The notes below the pieces were generated by a model. That model saw only the letters and a list, made by a program, of their open reading frames with translations. It ran no database searches and had not been told where the DNA came from. The translations under genes were made by a program, and so were the position numbers. A stretch of DNA of 12,316 nucleotides from Isotricha intestinalis (lineage: Eukaryota > Ciliophora > Litostomatea > Vestibuliferida > Isotrichidae): contig JAJJLU010000994.1 in NCBI GenBank assembly GCA_023807065.1, positions 1 to 12,316 on the forward strand, written 5' to 3'. Below are positions 1-8,823 of the stretch, in pieces (the stretch's first letter is position 1; each line of letters begins with the position of its first letter).

Positions 1-27
1 ATCCCCAATCCCCAATCCCCAATCCCC
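1..27. repeat. Telomere-like repeat, C-rich strand (CCCCAAT)n
   Basis: The window opens with four evenly spaced CCCC tracts at a 7-base period. Read on the minus strand this is (TTGGGGA)n running off the end, the orientation expected for a left chromosome end with the G-rich strand as the 3' strand. A 7-base T2G4A unit differs from the TTGGGG of Tetrahymena by one added A. Only about four units are visible, so this is either the very tip of a contig or a short telomere. Coding sequence of the neighbouring gene starts within about 10 bases, leaving essentially no subtelomeric spacer. Confidence 0.75.
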
Positions 28-34
28 ATTAAGA

Positions 35-3000
35 TTAAATACAATAATTAATTAATTTTTTAAATTATTATTATAAAATATTCTTTATAATATTTTCTTC
101 ATTTAAATAATTATTTTCATTTAAATAATTAAAAAATCATTCCCAATATTTCTTATTTTTGTTTAATAAAAAGCAAATATTTTTCTTGATTATAATTTTC
201 AAACAATTAAAACAAATCAAAATAAATTTTACCAAAATCTCTGATTTTTATCTAGCAAATTTTTATAATTAATGTAATGTTTTTCAAATCAATTTAAAAA
301 AGATGATTGTTGTTGTTCATGTAAATTTTCATCTATTAAAATAATAGCTCTAAAATCATTATTAACTTGCTTCATTATAACAGAAAACCTTTTGAGACAA
401 ATCTCGTATAATTTTTTCCTTTAATAACAGTGAAATTTAAATAAATAAATCATGCAATGAAGCATAAATCAATTCAAAATTTTGAAGAAAAAGAATGTTT
501 CCTTGTTCTAAGCAAATTTTTATTTTATTTAATATTTCAATTCAGTAATTATCATCTTTAATATCATCTTTAAAATAACTTACAATAAAATAATTGTATG
601 AAATATTGGTCAAAGTTAATATGAAATCTATTATAAATTTTGAAATTGATTGAGGAGAAATTAAAAGTAAATAACGAGAATCTTTGTCTTTTATGTTTGA
701 TAAAATATATTCTTTTAAGTAGTATGAATATTTGGTTTTGTTTATTGATAAATTTAAATCTTTTTCTTTGTAAAAATCTAAAAATATGTTTATTGATAAA
801 TTATTTTAGAATTTTTTTTCATCTAAATTTCGTTGAAAACTTTTGAAAATTATTTAATTTATTTCTTCTGTTTCGTTTATTATGATATTATTAATATTAT
901 TATCATTTATTGAATTTTTTTCTTTTTTATTTTATTTGATTTTCTTCATTTTCTTCTTTTCCTTTTCCTTTTTCTTTTTCATCTTCATCTTCTTCATGAT
1001 TAATATTTTCTTTTAATTTATTTTCCATTTATTTTTTTTATTTTTATTTTCATTTTCTCTTTTATTATTTTCTTCTATTATTTTATATTTATTTCTTTCA
1101 ATTAAATCAATTAATAAAATACTAGTTTGTTTAATTAAATAATAAAAATCTCTTGTTCCATGAAAATTTTATCTTTCGAGAATTTTCTTTTAAATAATTC
1201 ATATATTTAAAGAAAGTTTTAGCTAAATTTTCAATTATAATATTGAATTCATCTAATTTTTTTTGAAATAAATTAATCAAAAATTTTTCATAATTTTCAA
1301 ATTTATTATTTGAATAAGAATCAGTAATATTATTCGCCGTATCAATTAAATCATTTTCTTCCATTTCAAGAATATTCAATAAAAGAAGCATCTAAGTAAT
1401 AATTTGAAATTCCAATAAAAGTGATTTTTTTATCAATAATTTTTTCATTATTATTAACAACATTAAAATGATTAATATTTATTGTATCATTATTATTTTC
1501 TAATTCACTATGTAAAATTTTTAAAAGATTATTTAAAATATTTCAGCCAAACCATTTCATCAAAAAATAACATATTAATAATTTCATTTTGATTTTTTTC
1601 TGTAATGACTCTTCTAAAAGATTTTTTTTATTCCTTCTGAAGGGTTTGATAACTTCCTTGATAGCTATTCATACTTAATTTAGGAAGTTTTTTAAATAAA
1701 TTTTGTTCACCGTTGTTTCCTTTCATCGATTTGTATAATATCATTATACTTAAAGATTTACTTGTTTTTCCACAAATAAATAATAGAATTTTATTTATTA
1801 TGCTTATGTAAATTCAATAAATTTTCTATTATTATTTTATTTTTTGGAATCTCTTTTCCTAAATCAAAGTTACTTATGAATTCATTTTGTTCATTTTCTA
1901 TTATGTTATTTATTTTTAGGTTATTTATTTCTCAAATTATTCTTTTAGGCAATCTTATTATATAACATAAAATAAATACAAAAAATTGCACAATATACAA
2001 AAATATTTTTTTCATTAAAATCTCTGTTTCTTTTATTTATAAAGTAATTATAATAATATTCTTCCTAATTCTTTTAAATCACGCTTGAATTATCACCAAT
2101 TTTTCTCTAATAAAACAATGACAAACGCTTATTGAATCAATAATTTAATTTAATGCAGAATTATTTTTATTAATTATTGAAACATGATTTGCTTTTTTAA
2201 TTGTTTCTATAATAGATTTAATGTATAATTTTTGATCTTCTACTGATAAATCTCCAAAATAAAATACATAATTTAATAATGGAATTGGAATTCGATGGAT
2301 TCGAAGAATAAATAAATTTTTTGCTATCTGAATTTTCATCTAATTCAAGAACAGAATGAATACTTATTTTTGATTTATGTCGAAAACTATTGCAAGTGGC
2401 ATGAAAAAAATATTATTTTTATTACAATCAAAAATTTCCTTTAATTGAATAATTAATCATAATTTCCATAATTAATCCCATTGAATTACAAATATTAATT
2501 CCATCAAAAAAAATCCAAATATTTACTTTAATTTTTTGTTTAAATTTTATAATATCATTTTCTGTAATTCCACTATGAATATTTAATATTTTTAAGTTAA
2601 CATTTTTTAATAAAGCCAATATTTTAATTAAAATTGTTTTTCCATAACCTGTTTCACCAAGTAAAATAAAAGGAGTATTTCCTCTTATTCTTAATAAAAT
2701 AAATATTGATTTAAAAAATTATCACAAGAAAAAATATATGAAATTAAATTAAAAATATTTTTTTCTTTCTCGCCAAAATGATTTTAAATTCCTGTGACTA
2801 AAATACTTCTATTTTATTTTTTTTTTTAGTTATTATTTCATGTTCTTCTTTATATTTATTAATTTTATTTATAAAATCTTCTTTATTTTTATCTTCTTCT
2901 TTTAAAATAACAGTCAAAGTTTGAAATTTATCTTCAAAAAATAAAATATTTTTCTGAATTGTTTATATTATAAAAACCTTTTGATTTTTTTGAGTTTGTT

Positions 3001-6000
3001 CAACAACTTCTTCATTAGAAATTTCATTATTAAAATCTTTAATTGTTAATTTTTGATTATGTGATAAAACATCATAAATACTATTAAAATAATATTTTTA
3101 TTATTAATATAAATTTCTAAATTTTTTAATATTTTCTCCACATTATCCAATAATTCTAAAAATGTGGCAGATAAAAATGGATTATTATTAAATAATTTTA
3201 AATCTTCCCTAATGCAATTCATGAAATTAATTTTTTGATAATAATTCATTTATCAATGAAAGGAAAATTTTTTTCAAGAATTTCTTTAATGTCGTTGTTG
3301 CTAATTTTTTTAGAATTCAAAAAATAACCTCCTTTACATTCAGTTATTTTTTCTAGAAAAAGATCATAATTTTCAAAAATATAATCTTGTAAACATAAAT
3401 GATTACATATGATTTGATCATTAGCTTGTAAATTAAATTTAGATTGAAATGGAATGTTTCCTATATTATAATTAGTAAATATTTTTAAAAAATTAAAACT
3501 TTTAAAAAAATTTTTGAATTCTTTTGGTACTTCAACCATTATAACTAAATTATTTCCTATATAAAAATAATCTTCTTTGTAATGAAAATATTTAAAACTA
3601 AAATATCAAACAAAAAATCTTTTGAATTTAATAGTCTTTCTATATCAATAAATATCTAAAATATCAATATGAATAAAAGAATTATGAAATTAAATGTTTT
3701 TTTGATTTTAAATCTTGTAATAATTTTTCATTTGTGATATTTCCACTAATTGGAAAATAAATATATTTTTTATCTAAAGTTTTTGCTTCATTTTTAATAA
3801 AAAATGTTTTTCTCATCCAATTTTTTCTTGATATGAATTATTTTAATAACATTAATTTTATTGTCAATTTCAAATATATTTTTTCCTTTCCAAAAATTCC
3901 TTCTAAAAATTGAATAGAAACATCTCTTAATTGAATCATTTCTAATTTATGACATTTTAATTCTAATAATTCAACTTGAAAATCATTTGTTTTTTCTTCA
4001 ACAATAAAAAATAAATAGAATTTTTTTAAATTTTGTTTTTTTAATACTTTAATCTTTCTTATAAATATTATCTTTCTAATAATTTTAATAAAGGAATATT
4101 AACCTTGTAAATAAAACTCTATATTTACAATAAACTACTTTTTGAAAAAAATGCTTCAATTTCTTTTCTTGATGTGTATTTATTATAATATAAAATATTA
4201 AATGGCAATGGAAGATTATTTTTTGTGAATTTGTAATATAAATCTAAAATAATTGATTCTATTAAAATTTCGATTTTGTTACCTTCATATAAAACATCTT
4301 TTACCTATTTGATAATATTCTATTTTTTTTAATTTTATTAAATGTTTAATTCTATTTTTATTATAAAAATGTTCTAAAATATCTAAATTATATTTTTCTA
4401 ATAAATTCAATAAAAAAGTATAAATTTCATTTATTTGTTTTTGAAATTTTTCTTGAATTTTAATATCGCATTCAATTTTATAATCTTTAAAATTAGTTTT
4501 TCCAAATAAGTAATTTAAAAAATTATGAATATTTTTATTTTGACTATTTTTATCTTCATTTTTATTATTATATCTATCATTATAAAATGTAATCATAAAT
4601 TAAACTAAATTGTTTTCCACATATCAATTTAATAATTTCTTCATTTTTATAATATTTATTTTCTATTTGATTTATATTATAAACCTTGTAAATCACTTTT
4701 TAATTTTTAATTGGAATTCTTTTTTGTTTTTTTAATTCACTATTTAATTCTCTCTTTTTATTTAATAATTTTCATTTAATTTTATAAAATCCTTTGATTT
4801 TTAGAATTTCAACATAATCATATATATTTTTCAATTCATTTATTAAATAAATTTTTGTTTTGATTTCTCCTAAATTATTATCCACATTTTTTTCATTATT
4901 CTTTTTTCATTTTTCATTATTAATCTATTTTTATTTTCAATAATTTCACTTAATTCAATTTCTTTATCATCTTCATAAGTAATTTTCCAACAAGAATCTA
5001 AATTTGTTTTTTCTCTAATTAATTGAAATGTTGTTCAATAAATTTATGCTATTTTTTTGCGTATTATGAATAGAATTGTAAATTTCTAAATAATTTTTAA
5101 ATTATTATTAACATTTGTAATATAATATTTTATATTAATTTGTTTTTCACATCCTTTAAATCTTCATAAAATTTTTCATCTATAATATTATTATATGTTT
5201 TTATTTCTTCTATAAATGCAACATAGTTTATGTAATCTTGAATTTCTGATGAATATTTATTAAACCATTTTCATTTCCTTCGTCTAAGAAATCATTTAAA
5301 TGTCTTGATTCTTCGTAATCTTGACCTATTTCTAATAATTTTTTTGTTTTTAAAAGCCTATCTAATATTTGATAAATATAATATTAAATCTACTTTTTTA
5401 AAATAATCTATTAATTCATTAATATTACTTTTGCTTTCTATAAAATTTTAAATGTTTTTAAATTCACATAAAAATTTGATTTTTGGAATTTTTATTATAA
5501 TTTCAAAATATTGAATGAATTTGTATAAAAATAATATTTTGTGAGTGTATTCTAAATAGGTTTTAATATTTACTTTATTTTTCTGTTCTAATTTACTATT
5601 ATATTTTTCTTCTAAAAAATAAATTTCATGAATCAAAATTTAATTATCATTTTCTTTAATATCAATTGAATAATATAAAAAAAATCAATTTTATTAAAAC
5701 AACTTTATTATAAGATTCAAAATCCAACAAAAATTTTCCTTCATAAAAAGAAAATTTTTTACAAATCAAAATCATTAAGAGAAGTAATTATTTTTTTCAT
5801 ATCTAACAATAATTCTAAAAATCATTCTATTATTATTAAATTTTTTTACTTGATCATATAAATTTATTATATTTTTGAATTGATTTTGAAAATTTTCATT
5901 TTCTAATTCAACAATTGATTGTCATAAACTTTTAAAAACATTGATTCTAAAACATCATATTTAAAAAAAGTTTCTTTATAAAGTTTTTCTTCTTCAATTT

Positions 6001-7062
6001 TTTCTTTATTATTTTATAAATATTTATATTTTTTTCTACAAAATTTTTCATGTTTTCAGATTCATTTTTATCAAAATTATATATAATTACAAATTGAAGG
6101 ATATAATTTAATATTTTATAAAAATTTCTAAATGAGTATTAGGAATTAATTTTTGATTTAAATGAAATTTTAATTGAGCTATTTCTTCAAATGTTTGTAA
6201 ACAAAATTGACCTTCATCTTCAATATTTTCAAAATCAATATTATTTTGTTCATCATTATCATCATCGTAATCATTAATATTTTTTTGACATTTTTTTTAA
6301 ATTGGAAGTAATTTATATTAATTAAATGCAATAATACTTTTATTTGTAATTTATTTTTTCTTCTTTTTGAAAATCACAATTTTTTTCATTAATATTTTAA
6401 TGCTATTTTAATACTATTTTGTTCTTCATAAAAACTCATTATCTAATCCAAATCATTTAAATTTGAATATCTAATAAATAAATTTGATTAACATAATCAA
6501 CTTTATATAATATTTTTCATTTATAATACTATCAAAAATATATTCAATAACTATAAATCTATATCATTATAAATAAAAAAATTAATTTCTGTTGTTTTTA
6601 ATGAAAAATTTCATCGTTTGTTTTTCCATGAAGACTCATCTTCATTAATTGACTGTATTTATCGAAAAATTTTTTTTATTAGTAATTATTGTTTCTTTTA
6701 ATATTCTATCATCAAAAGCATACTGAAATTACTTTAAAATATTTAAAAACTTATCTGATTTTGTTTTAATTCAAATAGATGTTTGAAAATTAACTTAAAT
6801 GTTTTTCATCTTTAATTTCATATCTAATTCTAATATAAATTTAAAATCATTTAATTTAAATTTTTATGATCAAATTTTATTTCATAAATATTTTCAAATA
6901 ATAATTTAATTTTTTCATTTTGATAAATTTCTGATATTATATCTTTATTTATTAAAATAAATAAAATGAAATCATACCCAATGATTCAGTTTTTAATAAA
7001 TTTATAACATTAGTCATATTTTACATTTTTTTCAGTTCCTCACTTAAAGAATTAATTTCCAT
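35..7062 (-). CDS. RNF213-like giant AAA+ protein, frame-broken and ending at the telomere
   Basis: RNF213 (mysterin) is a giant protein with a dynein-like ring of AAA+ units followed by an E3 ubiquitin ligase module. Here the conserved order of its core can be followed on the minus strand. A pre-AAA segment (PFNILYYNKYTSRKEIEAFF) lies near 4140-4230. The AAA2 region follows at about 3640-3880, AAA3 (GETGYGKT) at 2145-2660 and AAA4 (FFDEMGLAE, FIGISNYYLDAS) at 1130-1800. Then come DSRYLLLIS, KIKICLEQGNILFLQNFE and FEKHYINY at 245-690. The start chosen is the ATG at 7060-7062 (MEINSLSEELKKM), because no coding signal continues upstream and EXO1 diverges 88 bp away. The N-terminal two thirds is low-complexity, Asn/Lys/Ile-rich and poorly conserved. 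The frame changes many times, mostly at A or T runs, and several TAA and TGA codons are in frame. Coding runs to a TAA at 35-37, at the telomere, so the RING/E3 half is missing. It could be a decayed gene, or a functional short form blurred by sequence errors. Family assignment is firm; integrity is unknown. Confidence 0.85.
245..690 (-). other. Conserved post-AAA4 segment of the RNF213-like gene
   Basis: The minus strand reads DSRYLLLISPQSISKFI (about 635-682), then KIKICLEQGNILFLQNFELI (about 465-530) and YASLHDLF. A shifted stretch follows (FTVIKGKNYTRFVSKG), then NDFRAIILIDEN and FEKHYINYKNLLDK (245-288). These match the RNF213 blocks ESRYLLLLTEN, RIKICMETG..VLLNLENLYESLYD, FR.IVI and NRLEKH in the same order. 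TGA codons occur at 542-544 (DNY-TGA-IEIL) and 289-291 (FLN-TGA-FEKH); the family usually has Arg at the second site. In full-length RNF213 roughly two thousand residues follow this point. Here about 80 codons remain before the telomere. Confidence 0.82.
930..1016. repeat. Homopyrimidine tract, Glu/Lys-rich linker on the minus strand
   Basis: An almost pure C/T run on the plus strand (TTTTCTTCTT, CCTTTTCC, TTCATCTTCATC). On the minus strand it encodes a charged E/K/D/N linker between the AAA4 end (FHGTRDFYYLIK) and the next conserved block. In this family that stretch is variable, so this is probably a lineage-specific low-complexity insertion rather than a regulatory element. Confidence 0.5.
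1130..1800 (-). other. AAA4 module of the RNF213-like gene
   Basis: Minus-strand order: ILLFICGKTSKSLS (1748-1790), FKKLPKLSMNSYQGS, SEGIKKIF, FFDEM then GLAEI in a shifted frame (1540-1580), NNLLKILHSELE, ITFIGISNYYLDAS (1384-1425), DLIDTANNI and FHGTRDFYYLIK (1131-1165). Each block has a clear RNF213 AAA4 counterpart (GKPGSSKSLS, YQGSESSTSEGI, FFDEIGLAE, FIGISNWxLD, FFGLRDFYxLIK). Walker B is intact. The P-loop reads GKTSKS and is about two residues shorter than the GKPGSSKS form, because six bases are missing. Frame changes separate several blocks. Confidence 0.82.
2145..2660 (-). other. AAA3 module of the RNF213-like gene
   Basis: Walker A GETGYGKT lies at 2635-2658 (the family usually has GETGCGKT). 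It is followed by ILNIHSGITENDIIKF, then the Walker B block WIFFDGINICNSMGLIMEI around 2460-2520, then IFFHATCNSFRHK at 2376-2410 (family FIAACNPYR, the sensor region), then RIHRIPIPLLNYVFYFGDLS near 2250-2310 and VEDQKLYIKSI. The order and spacing match AAA3 of RNF213 closely. The Walker B glutamate of the usual FFDE is glycine here (GAT GGA at 2500-2505). AAA3 is one of the two ATP-hydrolysing units in the family, so this loss would be expected to impair hydrolysis. At least two frame changes occur inside the module, one after KGNF and one in an A run before NLFILRIHR. Confidence 0.85.
3640..4230 (-). other. RNF213-like segment entering AAA2, with a degenerate P-loop
   Basis: On the minus strand the conserved RNF213 order is visible across frame changes. 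First comes LPLPFNILYYNKYTSRKE, which matches the stretch before AAA2 in the family (typically P-E-V-L-L-C-T followed by T-x-E-E-V). Then follow MIQLRDVSIQFLEGIFG, a Walker A-like site, KYIYFPISGNITNEKLLQDL and HIDILDIY (family HLDISP / HIDVSP). Where the family has an A-G-V-G-K-S type P-loop, the best-fitting frame here reads NWMRKT (about 3800-3820), without the glycines. The alignment is from memory of the family pattern, so exact residue pairing is uncertain. Confidence 0.6.
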
Positions 7063-7150
7063 TTTTATATTTATTTTTAATATAAATATTGATAAATAAT
7101 AATTATAATAATAAATAAAAATATAAAAAGATAAAATATTAATTTTTTAC
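7063..7150. promoter_or_regulatory. Divergent intergenic gap between the RNF213-like and EXO1-like genes
   Basis: The two start codons face away from each other across 88 bases of almost pure A/T. Any promoters for both genes must lie here or inside the genes. No specific box can be told from the background composition, so this is a positional inference only. Confidence 0.35.
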
Positions 7151-8624
7151 ATGGGAATAAATGAATTTGTTGTTATTGTTCCGCAATTTAATGATTAAAG
7201 AACAAATCACTCATTTTCAAAGAAAAACTTATGCAGTTGACATGATGGTTTGACTTTATAGAGGAGTTTATGCATCTATTAATAATCCTATAGTACTGGA
7301 CCATTAATTGTCTTTATTTAAATTTTCATTTAAAATTATTGTCTCTTTTAAAATCAAATAACATTACATCAATTTGTGTTTTTATTAGTAAAAATGTATT
7401 AGCAAAATCTTCAGAACTTATGCATAGAAAAGAATTTAAAGAATTTAATGTTAATTTATCTTTAAAAACTTCTTCTTTAGAAGAAAAAAGAAAAATTTTA
7501 AAAAGAGCTTAAAATGTTACACTAAAAATAATAAATATATTAATAAATGTTATAGAAAATTTAGCTCAAAAAATTATTGTTGTTCATTTTGAAGCTGATG
7601 CTCAAATTAGATTTTTATATAAAAGAAAACAAATTGATTTTACTATTAGTGAAGACAGTGATTTAAGTCCTTTTGGAGTAAAAAAAATAGCATTTAAATT
7701 AGATCAATTTGGTAATATGGATTTTTTATATTTAACTGAAGAAAATTTTACTAATAATATAAAAAGAATTGAAAATAATGATAATATTTTATCAAATGAG
7801 AAAGAAATTTCAAAATTTTGATTAAATTTAAATCAGGATAAATTAATAAAATTTTGTATTTTATTAGGATGTGATTATCTTTCTTCAATTAAAGATTTAG
7901 GTGTAAAAAGTTGTATAAAATTAATAAAAGAATATGAAGATTTAGAAATAATCTTTTTATCAGAAAATGAAGATTCAATTTATATTAAAAATGTTATTAA
8001 TGCAATTAATTTTTTTTATTCTCAAATAATTTGTGATAATATTAATAATAAATTAAAATATTTAACAAATTTAGATGAATTAGATTATGAAAGAGGAAAA
8101 GATAATATTCAAGAATTAAAAAGAAAATAAAATTTATTCAAATTATGTGAAAAAAGTAATAAAAATTATTATGGAGAATTTTTTTTTATAATTTTGAAGA
8201 TTATTGTAATGGAAAAATTGATGTAAAAACTGAAAAAAAGAAAAAGAAATTGAAAGAAAAGAAATTGTTGAAAAATATTCAAAAAGATTCATGATTTAAA
8301 ATTAGAAAATTTTGAATTTGATAAAGATCATTTAAATGTAATTAAAAATGAATTAAATGATATTAAAAATAATAATCAAAATGAAAAAGAAAAAATAAAA
8401 GAAGAAGAAAAAAATATTGAATTAATTAAAAAAATAAAAAAGAAAATAAAATTGAAGAAAAAATTAATAAAAATGAAATTGAAAATGAAATTAAAGAAAT
8501 AAAAGAAGAATATTTAGAATATTTATTAGGAAAAAAAAAATCTTGAAATTAGTGAATTATTAGATTAAATATTAAACAATATTGTTTAAAAAATAAATTT
8601 AATTTATTAAAAAATAAAATATAA
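7151..8624 (+). CDS. EXO1: EXO1-like 5'-3' exonuclease (XPG/FEN1 superfamily), frame-broken
   Basis: EXO1 is a nuclear 5'-3' exonuclease and flap endonuclease used in mismatch repair and in resection of double-strand breaks. The protein starts MGI (ATG 7151) and continues in a shifted frame with LLLLFRNLMIKEQITHFQRK, then YAVDMMV-TGA-LYRGVYAS (EXO1 VDxxxWLHRG). A second shift near 7290 leads to KLLSLLKSNNITSICVF. After that one frame stays aligned for about 800 bases: FEADAQ (7588-7605), EDSDL (7651-7665) and GCDYLSSIKDLG (7867-7902). GCDYLSS favours EXO1 over FEN1. The conserved metal-binding Asp of VFDG is Ile here (VFIS, ATT 7384-7386). In-frame TAA occurs at 7510-7512 and 8128-8130, and TGA at 7251-7253 and 7819-7821. 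After 8130 a Lys/Glu-rich tail changes frame at poly-T and poly-A runs. It ends at TAA 8566-8568 or, one frame over, TAA 8622-8624. Family is certain. Whether it is active, decayed or error-ridden is open. Confidence 0.88.
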
Positions 8625-8823
8625 AGAATACATTTATATATAAATTAATATTTTATTCATTTTTTTTCACAAAATATAATTTAATACTTTTTATATGATT
8701 TGTTTTTTTATTAATATTATTATTATGCTTTTATTTTAACTTTTCTTTATATTATTTTTTGTTTTTTATGAAAATAGACTAAAATTTTTATTTTTTTTAC
8801 TTGAATTATAAATTTTATTAATA
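8625..8823. other. Convergent intergenic region, nothing recognised
   Basis: About 200 bases lie between the end of the EXO1-like gene and the TAG stop proposed for the minus-strand gene to its right. The sequence is T-rich with no hairpin, RNA gene or coding frame that I can support. It must hold both 3' ends. Confidence 0.4.

Noticed and set aside
640..846. Plus-strand open frame of 68 codons
   Set aside because: It lies antisense to the conserved DSRYLLLIS block of the RNF213-like gene and its content is a hydrophobic shadow of that strand.
930..1016. Polypyrimidine tract as a triplex or regulatory element
   Set aside because: It is fully explained as the complement of Glu/Lys codons in a charged linker of the RNF213-like gene.
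1600..1640. TAG read as Gln in the AAA4 region (KKIF-TAG-KS)
   Set aside because: A one-base shift in the adjacent T run moves to the frame that continues to FFDEM without using the TAG, so no TAG reassignment can be claimed.
7151..7180. Euplotes-type programmed +1 frameshift
   Set aside because: Those sites shift at AAA followed by a stop codon. The first break here has no stop codon at the shift point.
7151..7300. Short introns as the cause of the frame changes in the EXO1-like gene
   Set aside because: The alignment to the EXO1 pattern keeps the expected residue count on both sides with only one surplus base at each site, leaving no room for an intron.
7151..8130. Bacterial (Mycoplasma-like, TGA = Trp) or mitochondrial origin
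   Set aside because: EXO1-type and RNF213-type proteins are eukaryotic nuclear families, a telomere-like repeat is present, and gene structure with internal TAA does not fit mollicutes.
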